Assembly: GCF_000403435.2 (NCBI RefSeq) | Contig: NZ_KE159703.1 | Span: 1,047,033 to 1,111,032, forward strand | Source: Oscillibacter sp. 1-3 | GTDB taxonomy: Bacteria; Bacillota; Clostridia; Oscillospirales; Oscillospiraceae | DNA length: 64,000 nucleotides | Reading direction: 5' to 3' | Program-made: the position numbers and the translations under genes | In this document: positions 58,086-64,000 of the stretch, piece after piece | How positions within the stretch are numbered: position 1 is the stretch's first letter | How the letters are laid out: each line of letters opens with the position of its first letter | Notes under the pieces: model-generated | Told to the model about the DNA's origin: nothing | Databases searched by the model: none | What the model saw: the letters and a program-made list of their open reading frames with translations, nothing else

Positions 58086-59431
58086 GAAAACTGCGTACTG
58101 TTTTTATGAAGTATGCGATATTTCTTGCGCTTGGTGTCTTTCTGGTTGCTTTTGTCAACATAGCCTTCTATCTATTTGGCGTTGAAATTGGATTTATATA
58201 CCCAATAAATAGAATGAGCGCAGAAATAGAAAATGCGAGGGGAAGTTTACAATCCACAGATCGGATTACAGAAAATGAAATACCACCTCTTTGTGAATAT
58301 GCCCTTTTCACAAAAGACGGAAAGTATATTGGCGGTTCGCTCGATCTGGAAGAAACAGCTTCCGTTTGGAAAATGTGTATTGTGAACAATCAGACAAGCA
58401 GCAAGCCTTATCTGTATGCTGTGATAGACAGGACTGACGAAATACTGATTTTAAGGTATAGAATGACCGCCCAATTCAGCAATCCACTGCTGCATAGAAT
58501 ATTTTCTTCGGCAGATTGGGTTTTAATTGCTGTCATTATATTGGAAATTCTGCTTTTCTTGATTGTTTTATCATATCTATTCGGGAAATACCTTGGGAAT
58601 AAAATGGATAAATTGCTGACTGCTGTAAAGAAAATTGAGCAGCAGGATTTGAATTTTGAGGTTGAAAAAAGCCGTTTATATGAAATCGACTTAACTCTTG
58701 ACGCACTCAATCACATGAAATTGGCACTAAAAAAATCGCTTACAGAACAATGGCAGGCCGACAAACTGCGGCAAGAACAGATTTCTGCATTAGCCCATGA
58801 TCTCAAGACACCACTAACCATCATCCGAGGCAATACGGAATTGTTGTACGATACTGACTTAACAATAGAACAACAGGAATGTGCTGACTACATCACAGAC
58901 AGCTATACGCAGATGCAAGTTTATGTTAAAACCCTGATAGACCTGTCTACGGCTTCAACAGGGTATCAGCTTAATAAAGAAATCTTTAATCTTCCTGATT
59001 ATCTAAAGCAAGTGAAAGTATCAATAGATGCTTTGTGCAGGACAAAAGAAATTCATTTGCGAATGAGTATGTCCGACATCCCGATGCAACTAACCGCAGA
59101 TAAGGTTTTGTTAGGACGTGCCATTCAAAATGTGGTAAATAATGCGTTGGACTATTCCCCGCAAGATGGAACACTTCATATAGATGTCTGCGGAAGAGAC
59201 AATTTCGTTGAAATTTCAGTCACGGACGAGGGGGAAGGATTTTCTAACGAAGCGTTGCGGCACGCGCAAGAACAATTCTTTATGGACGACCAAAGCCGTA
59301 ATTCAAAGATGCACTTTGGTATGGGCCTATATATTGCAAAATCCATTATGGAACAACATAGTGGTGAGCTTGTCTTAGAAAACTCCAAAAGTACAGGCGG
59401 TGCAAAAGTAATTTTGAAAATTCCATTTTGA
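58076..59431 (+). CDS. Sensor histidine kinase (LanK/SpaK-like)
   Basis: The 451-residue protein has helix 1 at about 11-34 (AIFLALGVFLVAFVNIAFYLFGV), an external domain of about 110 residues, and helix 2 near 145-168 (WVLIAVIILEILLFLIVLSYLFG). A HAMP-like linker follows, then the H-box ISALAHDLKTPLTIIRGNTELL and the ATPase boxes NVVNNALDYS, VTDEGEGFS and FGMGLYIAKSIM. The larger external domain, unlike the nested element's kinase, suggests direct peptide sensing. It overlaps the regulator gene by ten bases. A hairpin (GGGTGGCT/AGCCACCC) follows the stop. Confidence 0.9.
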   Translation: MGVRKLRTVFMKYAIFLALGVFLVAFVNIAFYLFGVEIGFIYPINRMSAEIENARGSLQSTDRITENEIPPLCEYALFTKDGKYIGGSLDLEETASVWKMCIVNNQTSSKPYLYAVIDRTDEILILRYRMTAQFSNPLLHRIFSSADWVLIAVIILEILLFLIVLSYLFGKYLGNKMDKLLTAVKKIEQQDLNFEVEKSRLYEIDLTLDALNHMKLALKKSLTEQWQADKLRQEQISALAHDLKTPLTIIRGNTELLYDTDLTIEQQECADYITDSYTQMQVYVKTLIDLSTASTGYQLNKEIFNLPDYLKQVKVSIDALCRTKEIHLRMSMSDIPMQLTADKVLLGRAIQNVVNNALDYSPQDGTLHIDVCGRDNFVEISVTDEGEGFSNEALRHAQEQFFMDDQSRNSKMHFGMGLYIAKSIMEQHSGELVLENSKSTGGAKVILKIPF

Positions 59432-59433
59432 TA

Positions 59434-59465
59434 GGATGGGTGGCTTTTATAGCCACCCATTTTTT
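59434..59465 (+). terminator. Terminator of the immunity/regulator operon
   Basis: ATGGGTGGCT, loop, AGCCACCCAT followed by TTTTTT, directly after the kinase stop. Confidence 0.85.
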
Positions 59466-59470
59466 GCAAA

Positions 59471-59504
59471 TCTTTATGAAATCTTCAAAAACTTCTCTTA
59501 TTAT
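59471..59504 (+). promoter_or_regulatory. Second LanR-type box and promoter, pointing to the mobility genes
   Basis: TCT (59471-59473), eight bases, TCT (59482-59484), 14 bases, TATTAT (59499-59504). About 23 bases around the box (AAATCTTTATGAAATCTTCAAA region) are identical to the site before lanF. It lies just beyond the operon terminator and drives transcription toward a leader ORF, the sigma-like genes and the recombinase. A transcribed hairpin TCTGCCCAGC / GCTGGGCAGA follows at about 59520-59563. Confidence 0.6.
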
Positions 59505-59690
59505 ATCTATAAAGCAAATGATCTGCCCAGCGGCAGAAAAGAAAAAAACCGCTGCTGGGCAGACCGATTTTCCATGCCTACATTTGCCTTATGCGGCGGT
59601 TTTAAGAGATTAAAGCCGCCGTTCTTTTATCCCCCAAAAGAATGACGCGGTAACGCTGACAGATACGGCGGCTGACAGGAGGCAGCCGCT

Positions 59691-59801
59691 ATGAAGCGCA
59701 TAACCATTCGACAAAATCTGATGAGGCTTGACACGTCAAAAAAAGCCCGTCCTCCGCCTGGGGACATTCCGGCCACGCGCATGAACTATACACAGCTATA
59801 A
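59691..59801 (+). CDS. 36-codon leader ORF before the sigma-like genes
   Basis: The product starts MKRITIRQNLMRLDTSKKAR and ends MNYTQL. It has AGGAGG eight bases upstream in the same GCCGCT-ATG context as the 16-codon ORF at 25784 in the nested element, and shares the S-K-K-A motif at the same distance from the start. It is probably a regulatory leader rather than a functional protein. The surrounding 59505-60000 shows no other gene. Confidence 0.4.
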   Translation: MKRITIRQNLMRLDTSKKARPPPGDIPATRMNYTQL

Positions 59802-60000
59802 AGTGCAATCTTATTCCCAAATCCCGCCCGGTAGGTCTGCGACCTGCCGGGCAGTTTTTGTCGTTTCCTACGGTCTGCGCCGATCTGGAAAAATTATTTT
59901 CGCAAAGGGGGCTTTTAGCGGGTAGCAGACGGCGTTGCCGGTGTCATGTTAGCGGAAAGGGAGAGAACCACCACCATCCCCAAGGAAAGGGGGTGAGAAG

Positions 60001-60429
60001 ATGGAAGCTATCCCCCGCAACTATGACGAGTGCCGGTTTGACGCCTTTTGCAAGTCGGTACTGCGGAACGAGGCCCATAACTACCGGCGCGGCTTAAAGC
60101 GCCAGCGTGACCGGCAGGTGTCAATCAGCGCCTTGTCGCAGGCAGATATGGACAAGCTCTCTACGGTAGATCACTACCCCAGCGACAGTTACACTTTTTC
60201 GTCGCACGGGTATGACCTGCATATCGACAACGAGCTTGTGGCCGATGCCTTTGCCAGCCTGTCCGCACAGACGCAAAGCATTTTGATTTTGCGTTTCGTG
60301 CTGGATTTGGGCGACGCCGAGATCGGCAGCCTTGTGGGTATGTCCCGCAGCGCCGTCCAACGGCACAGGAAGAAAACACTGGACGAACTGCGGAACAAAT
60401 TGACGGCGTTGATGCCAAAGGGAGGTTGA
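60001..60429 (+). CDS. Sigma-70-like element regulator (Tn916 Orf7-like)
   Basis: The 142-residue protein starts with a region 2-like helix (YDECRFDAFCKSVLRNEAHNYRRGLKRQRDRQVSI). It ends with a region 4 HTH (ADAFASLSAQTQSILILRFVLDLGDAEIGSLVGMSRSAVQRHRKKTLDELRNKL). This is the sigma-like regulator placed before the HTH gene and the recombinase in Tn916/Tn1549-type elements, where such proteins switch on excision and transfer. GGGGGTGAG lies before the ATG. Confidence 0.82.
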   Translation: MEAIPRNYDECRFDAFCKSVLRNEAHNYRRGLKRQRDRQVSISALSQADMDKLSTVDHYPSDSYTFSSHGYDLHIDNELVADAFASLSAQTQSILILRFVLDLGDAEIGSLVGMSRSAVQRHRKKTLDELRNKLTALMPKGG

Positions 60430-60435
60430 GCGCGG

Positions 60436-60672
60436 ATGATGAACCCCAGCTACAAGGGCCGGGCGCTTCTCCCCATGCCGGTGATCGAAGCCGCCCGCGC
60501 CGGGGATGCCGAGGCCGTGGAACGTGTCTTGCGGTACTACGAGGGCTACATAAACAAGCTCTGTACCCGGACGCTGTATGACGAGTACGGCAATCCCTAT
60601 GTCTGCCTGGACGAGTGGATGAAGCACCACCTGGAAAACAAGCTCATTCAGGCCATCGTCGGTTTAGGCTGA
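60436..60672 (+). CDS. Helix-turn-helix protein (Tn916 Orf8-like)
   Basis: The 78-residue protein (LPMPVIEAARAGDAEAVERVLRYYEGYINKLCTRTLYDEYGNPYVCLDEWMKHHLENKLIQAI) matches the HTH_16/Orf8-type helix-turn-helix domain of Tn916-like elements, always paired with the sigma-like protein upstream. GGAGG precedes the ATG six bases after the sigma gene stop. The pair probably acts together as the element's mobility regulator. Confidence 0.8.
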   Translation: MMNPSYKGRALLPMPVIEAARAGDAEAVERVLRYYEGYINKLCTRTLYDEYGNPYVCLDEWMKHHLENKLIQAIVGLG

Positions 60673-61108
60673 CGGCAACCGGCCCGGCAGGGCAGGCGGA
60701 ACACCTTACCCTTTCCATGTTCCCCCACCTCCGGCCCGGCGCTGCACCTTGACAAAGAAAGCCCGCAAGATAACGGCGGCGCAGCATAGGGCAACGGACA
60801 CATTCTGTATGCGCTGTGTCGGTGGGTGCGCCATGACCCCGCATCCTGCGGGAGAGCGAGAACCGCCTACACCGAAAAGCTGGCAACTTATAATCAGCGG
60901 CGCATACGCTAACGATACTCCCTTACAGCCACAGTCCGAGCGTTCAAAGCGTCGCAGGCAATGGGTAGGGCCGCGTGAGAACCACGCGGGGGTGAAAGTC
61001 CCGTGGTGCTGGTCGCCGCCAGCCGTCCGATTTATGCCCCTTTTCTCATAACGTACAAGCCGGAGCGCATATGGATTGTATGACGCTATGCCGGAAAGGG
61101 GAATAAAG
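60673..61108 (+). other. 436-base gap with a structured segment
   Basis: No gene can be supported here. A hairpin ACCACG...CGTGGT with inner GGG/CCC pairs (60981-61007, loop containing GGTGAAAGT) is the clearest structure. The segment may be a regulatory RNA or the untranslated leader of the DUF6870 gene. Confidence 0.4.
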
Positions 61109-61363
61109 ATGATTAGCCAATCACAGCTTCAAGAAATGAGAAGCGTGGATATAACGCAGGTTGACCGCAGCACTTTAGTTGATATTCGCAACATTCACAT
61201 TGACACTGCGCTGCCAGCCGTACAGAAAGTGCAAAGCTACCTGGAACAAATCGGCAATCCGTACTGCTTTCTCTGCGGTGATACGCCGGTCAAAATCCGC
61301 TTTGTATCAGAACACAAGACCTTAAAACAATCCCTATGCGATTACTTTTTAAGCCTGAAATAA
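61109..61363 (+). CDS. DUF6870 small protein
   Basis: The 84-residue protein (LQEMRSVDITQVDRSTLVDIRNIHIDTALPAVQKVQSYLEQIGNPYCFLCGDTPVKIRFVSEHKTLKQSLCDYFLSL) matches DUF6870, a short family just upstream of recombinase genes on Clostridia elements. One C-x-x-C pair is present (C-F-L-C). The role is unknown; an excisionase-like helper role is possible from position only. GAAAGGGG precedes the ATG at 61109. Confidence 0.7.
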   Translation: MISQSQLQEMRSVDITQVDRSTLVDIRNIHIDTALPAVQKVQSYLEQIGNPYCFLCGDTPVKIRFVSEHKTLKQSLCDYFLSLK

Positions 61364-61461
61364 ACTACCGACTTTCCCGTTGCCATTTTTGACAAAGACC
61401 TTGTGATTATGGGGCGAAAATGGTATAATAGGCCTGTAATTATAAGGGGAAAGGAGGTATC

Positions 61462-63147
61462 ATGCCCCGCACACGCAAAACCAGAACGGCACGCGCCAGC
61501 GTGGAGCCGTTTTGGAAAATAGGGCTTTATATCCGATTGTCCAGAGAGGACGACAACGAGGACGACAGCGAGAGCATCATCAATCAGGAAAAAATTCTGC
61601 GTGACTTTGTAGACCGTTACTTTGAGCCGGGGAACTATGTGATTGTAGACGTATTTGCCGATGACGGGCTGACAGGTACAGACACAGCACGGCCAAACTT
61701 CAAGCGGCTTGAGGGCTGTATCGTTCGCAAGGAAGTAAATTGCATGATTATCAAGTCACTTGCACGCGGTTTCCGCAATCTTGCAGATCAGCAAAAGTTT
61801 CTTGAAGAATTTATCCCAATCAACGGCGCAAGGTTTATCTGCACAGGTACACCATTCATCGACACCTATGCAAATCCACATTCTGCAAGCGGTCTTGAAG
61901 TGCCGATCAGGGGAATGTTCAACGAACAGTTTGCCGCTACCACTTCCGAAGAAATCCGAAAGACTTTCAAAATGAAGCGGGAGCGCGGCGAGTTCATCGG
62001 GGCATTTGCCACATACGGCTACAAGAAAGACCCCAACGACAAAAACAGCCTCTTGATAGATGAAGAAGCGGCGGAAGTCGTGAGAAGCATTTATCATTGG
62101 TTTGTCCATGAGGGGTACAGCAAAATGGGGATTGCCAAAAGGTTGAACAGCATGGGAGAGCCGAACCCCGAAGCCTATAAAAAGAAAAAGGGGTTCAAGT
62201 ACAATAATCCCAATTCCAGCAAAAACGATGGCTTATGGTCTGCCAGTACGGTTGCAAGGATATTGCAGAATGAAATTTACACCGGCGTGATGGTGCAGGG
62301 ACGGCATCGCATCATCAGCTACAAAGTACACAAGCAAATCGCTGTCCCCGAAGATGAATGGTTTGTTGTCCCCAACACCCACGAAGCAATCATTGACCGG
62401 GAAACCTTTGAAAAGGCACAAGCCCTGCATCAGCGCGACACAAGGACAGCACCGGGCCAGCAGGAAGTCTATCTATTGTCCGGCTTTGTCCGCTGTGCTG
62501 ACTGCAAAAAGGCTATGCGGCGAAAGACCGCCCGCAATCTCGCCTACTATGCCTGTCGTACCTTTACCGACAAAAAGACTTGCAGTAAACATTCTATCCG
62601 GCAGGATAAGTTAGAGGAAGCGGTTTTAGCCGCCCTGCAAGTGCAGATCGCGCTTGTAGACAAACTATCAGAAGAAATTGAACGGATAAACAACGCACCT
62701 GTTATCAATCGGGAAAACAAGCGATTGACCCTTGCTTTGAAACAGGCAGAAAAACAGCTCAAGCAATACAATGACGCTTCCGACAGCTTGTACCTTGATT
62801 GGAAAAGCGGCGATATTACCAAAGATGAATACCGCCGCTTAAAGGGCAAGATTGCGGAACAGATTGCCCAGCTTGAACAAAACATTTCTTATCTGAAAGA
62901 GGAAATGCAAGTGATGGCTGACGGTATCGACACCGACGACCCCTATCTTACTGCTTTTCTAAAGCACAGGAACATTCAAACCCTTAATCGCGGCATCGTG
63001 GTGGAATTGGTTGATACGGTTTGGGTGCATGAGAACGGGGAAATAACGGTGGACTTCAATTTTGCCGACGAGTATCAACGCATACTTGATTACATCGAGA
63101 ACAATCACAACATACTTACGGTGATAGAGCGAAAGCCCGCGATGTAG
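61462..63147 (+). CDS. Large serine recombinase, integrase of the outer element
   Basis: The 561-residue protein has the catalytic Ser in GLYIRLSREDDNEDDSESI, then IIKSLARGFRNLADQ (a variant of the usual S-R-x-x-R-N segment). The recombinase domain is YGYKKDPNDKNSLLIDEEAAEVVRSIYHWF. The zinc ribbon is CADCKKAMRRK...YACRTFTDKKTCSKHSI, and a long coiled coil spans about 400-490. It lies about 36 bases from the right attachment arm, so it is the integrase of the 47-kb element. AAAGGAGG is placed well before the ATG. Confidence 0.93.
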   Translation: MPRTRKTRTARASVEPFWKIGLYIRLSREDDNEDDSESIINQEKILRDFVDRYFEPGNYVIVDVFADDGLTGTDTARPNFKRLEGCIVRKEVNCMIIKSLARGFRNLADQQKFLEEFIPINGARFICTGTPFIDTYANPHSASGLEVPIRGMFNEQFAATTSEEIRKTFKMKRERGEFIGAFATYGYKKDPNDKNSLLIDEEAAEVVRSIYHWFVHEGYSKMGIAKRLNSMGEPNPEAYKKKKGFKYNNPNSSKNDGLWSASTVARILQNEIYTGVMVQGRHRIISYKVHKQIAVPEDEWFVVPNTHEAIIDRETFEKAQALHQRDTRTAPGQQEVYLLSGFVRCADCKKAMRRKTARNLAYYACRTFTDKKTCSKHSIRQDKLEEAVLAALQVQIALVDKLSEEIERINNAPVINRENKRLTLALKQAEKQLKQYNDASDSLYLDWKSGDITKDEYRRLKGKIAEQIAQLEQNISYLKEEMQVMADGIDTDDPYLTAFLKHRNIQTLNRGIVVELVDTVWVHENGEITVDFNFADEYQRILDYIENNHNILTVIERKPAM

Positions 63148-63177
63148 CAGGCTTAATGCCCCATCACCAAGCAAAAG

Positions 63178-63756
63178 TTACTGTTGTGCATAAATAAGCG
63201 GCCCTGTTGCGCCCGTGGCGCCGGCAGCGCCGTCAGCGCCGGCAGGGCCGGCAGCGCCGGTGGGACCGGTGACGCCTGCGGCGCCGGCAGGGCCGGTTGC
63301 GCCCGTGGCGCCTGCAGCGCCGTCAGCGCCGGCAGGGCCGGTAGCGCCTGTGGCGCCCACAGCGCCCGCAGCACCGGTAGCGCCGGTGGGACCAGCAGGA
63401 CCGGCAGGGCCGCCGGCAGGGCCGGTGGGCCCGGTGGGCCCGGTGGGTCCGGTGGCCCCCTGCATGGGGGAGGCGTCCAGCGCGCCCTGCATCTTCGCCT
63501 TCAGGAAGAGCTGGTTCTGGACGGCGGTCTCCAGCAGGCCGCGGACGCTCTCGTTGGCGGCCAGCACGTCGCTGACTGTGGCGGCAGGACCGCTGAGGCC
63601 CGGCAGGGTTCCGAGAATATATTGCAGCTTCTCGCCCTCGGCGTTGAGGATGTGGCTCAGGCCGAGTTCCTCCATGGCGATGGAGGAGAGAATCTGGTTG
63701 ACCGCGTCGTCCCGCTGAATGGGTGGGTCGACCACGGGAAAGCTGGGCAGAGACAT
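63178..63756 (-). pseudogene. Collagen-like gene, N-terminal half, severed by the mobile element
   Basis: From ATG at 63754-63756 (AAAGGAG eight bases upstream) the frame gives the conserved N-terminal domain ([35 protein letters not shown]). A Gly-X-Y domain follows ([14 protein letters not shown]..., [13 protein letters not shown]). At the junction it ends with the element-encoded residues I-Y-A-Q-Q and a stop at 63178-63180. The C1q-like head is lost to 15651-16223. A truncated product could still be made and might interfere with its intact relatives. Confidence 0.88.
63183..63196. other. Right attachment junction of the outer element
   Basis: Element arm GTTGTGCATA (63183-63192), exact inverse of the left arm, followed by AATA (63193-63196), shared with the left junction. 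Host collagen codons continue from 63197. Removing the element predicts a target of the form GGCCG-CTT-AT-TGA-CGGC on the minus strand, itself an imperfect dyad centred on AT. Confidence 0.8.
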
Positions 63757-63818
63757 AAGTGAATCTCCTTTCAAACTTGAGGCGTCTGCCGGGGCAGGGG
63801 AGTTGGCGAGACGCCCGG

Positions 63819-63885
63819 GGTATTCTATGCGCCTCCGCGGCGGCATGTTCCGGTGGAACCGGACCGTTTCGGAGGGCATAGAATG
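63819..63885. promoter_or_regulatory. Large stem between the divergent collagen-like genes
   Basis: ATTCTATGCGCCTCCG and CGGAGGGCATAGAAT are inverted copies with one mismatch, enclosing further GGTTCC/GGAACC-type dyads. The stem lies in the 196-base region shared by two divergent starts and may be an operator or transcript structure for both. Confidence 0.45.
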
Positions 63886-63952
63886 GAGCGGCGGCCCATG
63901 CCGCACACCGCCGCCCCGGCCTTGGGCCCCGGCGGCCTATGGAGATTTTGAT

Positions 63953-64000
63953 ATGTCTATGCCTTCCTTTCCGCCCAATGGCGCGGATATGACACGGGAG
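63953..64000 (+). CDS. Start of a divergent collagen-like-family gene (partial)
   Basis: The first 16 codons (MSMPSFPPNGADMTRE) run to the window edge with GGAG nine bases upstream. The opening M-S-x-P-S-F-P matches the start of the split gene on the other strand ([17 protein letters not shown]), so this is probably another member of the same family. Only the N-terminus is visible. Confidence 0.55.
   Translation, partial: MSMPSFPPNGADMTRE

Larger units (their letters stand above)
16224..63196. mobile_element. Tn1549-like integrative conjugative element (outer element)
   Basis: The element is bounded by AATA repeats and 10-bp perfect inverted arms, and it interrupts a collagen-like gene. It carries a full type IV secretion set: VirD4/TraG, PrgI, VirB4, TrbL, CHAP hydrolase. 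It also has DUF4315/4366, topoisomerase III, relaxase and MobC, antirestriction proteins, a LanFEG/RK cargo operon, sigma/HTH regulators and a serine recombinase next to the right end. The gene order is that of the Tn1549/CTn4 group, except that a serine recombinase replaces the tyrosine integrase of Tn1549. The length is about 46,970 bases including the 13.2-kb nested element. Confidence 0.88.

Noticed and set aside
55000..59431. A complete lantibiotic biosynthesis cluster
   Set aside because: No precursor peptide, LanB, LanC, LanM or LanT gene is present; only immunity and regulation.
60960..61010. GGTGAAAGTCCC stretch reminiscent of group II intron domain I
   Set aside because: No GTGYG intron start, no reverse transcriptase, no domain V; treated only as a local hairpin.
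60749..61051. 100-codon frame between the HTH gene and the DUF6870 gene
   Set aside because: No ribosome site, Pro/Arg-rich mixed text and no recognisable domain.
63184..63762. Plus-strand Gly/Ala/Pro open frames opposite the split collagen-like gene
   Set aside because: Antisense shadows caused by repeat composition and high GC.

Overview
The window looks like the chromosome of a high-GC gut Firmicute of the class Clostridia, most likely an Oscillospiraceae relative (Flavonifractor/Lawsonibacter-like). The signs are GC-rich low-GC-phylum gene families, AAGGAGG-type ribosome sites with many GTG and TTG starts, a class B sortase, BclA-like collagen proteins, and Tn1549/Tn4451-type mobile backbones. 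The genus is an inference.

Host left flank (1-16,223). It opens with the tail of a MalY/PatB-type aminotransferase broken by an in-frame TGA, then an IS5-type transposase scrap and a PaaI-type thioesterase. Two ECF sigma/membrane-anchored regulator pairs follow, converging on one terminator, then a MATE exporter. Next is a surface locus (6.4-13.3 kb): a SARP-type activator, an unknown protein, an O-antigen-ligase-like membrane protein, an Amidase_2 protein, an acidic surface protein ending in a VPKTG sorting signal, and a class B sortase. Two promoters in this locus carry matching 11-bp-period heptamer repeats of the kind SARPs bind. On the minus strand, collagen-like BclA-type genes lead into a GT2 glycosyltransferase.

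Outer mobile element (about 16,228-63,196, 47 kb). An integrative conjugative element of Tn1549-like layout is inserted inside a collagen-like gene, whose two halves lie at 15.65-16.22 kb and 63.20-63.76 kb. Its order is: RepA-like, DUF5348, PcfB, VirD4/TraG, Maff2 (split), TrbL/VirB6, PrgI, VirB4, CHAP hydrolase, DUF4315, DUF4366, topoisomerase III, a giant ArdA-ArdC-YodL protein, TTRAP, relaxase/MobC with a candidate oriT, an XRE regulator, a lantibiotic-immunity operon (LanFEG, YccF, LanRK), two sigma/HTH proteins, DUF6870 and a large serine recombinase at the right end. AT-rich cargo sits singly at backbone seams: a HEPN-type protein, a RES-domain protein and a caspase-like protease.

Nested element (about 20,187-33,365, 13.2 kb). 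A Tn4451-like mobilizable element sits inside the ICE maff2 gene. It carries an XRE protein, a two-component system with an FtsX-type ABC exporter, three small sigma-like proteins, DUF3847, a MobA/MobL relaxase with oriT, a Cys-rich VLP protein, RepA-like and DnaC-like proteins, TnpW and TnpX. Joining the maff2 halves at a shared CA dinucleotide restores the reading frame exactly.

Both elements therefore pair a peptide-sensing two-component system and an ABC exporter with mobility genes. In the outer element a second copy of the LanR-type operator/promoter lies after the kinase gene and points at the sigma and recombinase genes. This suggests that antimicrobial-peptide sensing may be coupled to mobility.

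Host right flank (63,197-64,000). This holds the N-terminal half of the split collagen-like gene and the first codons of a divergent sister gene running off the window.
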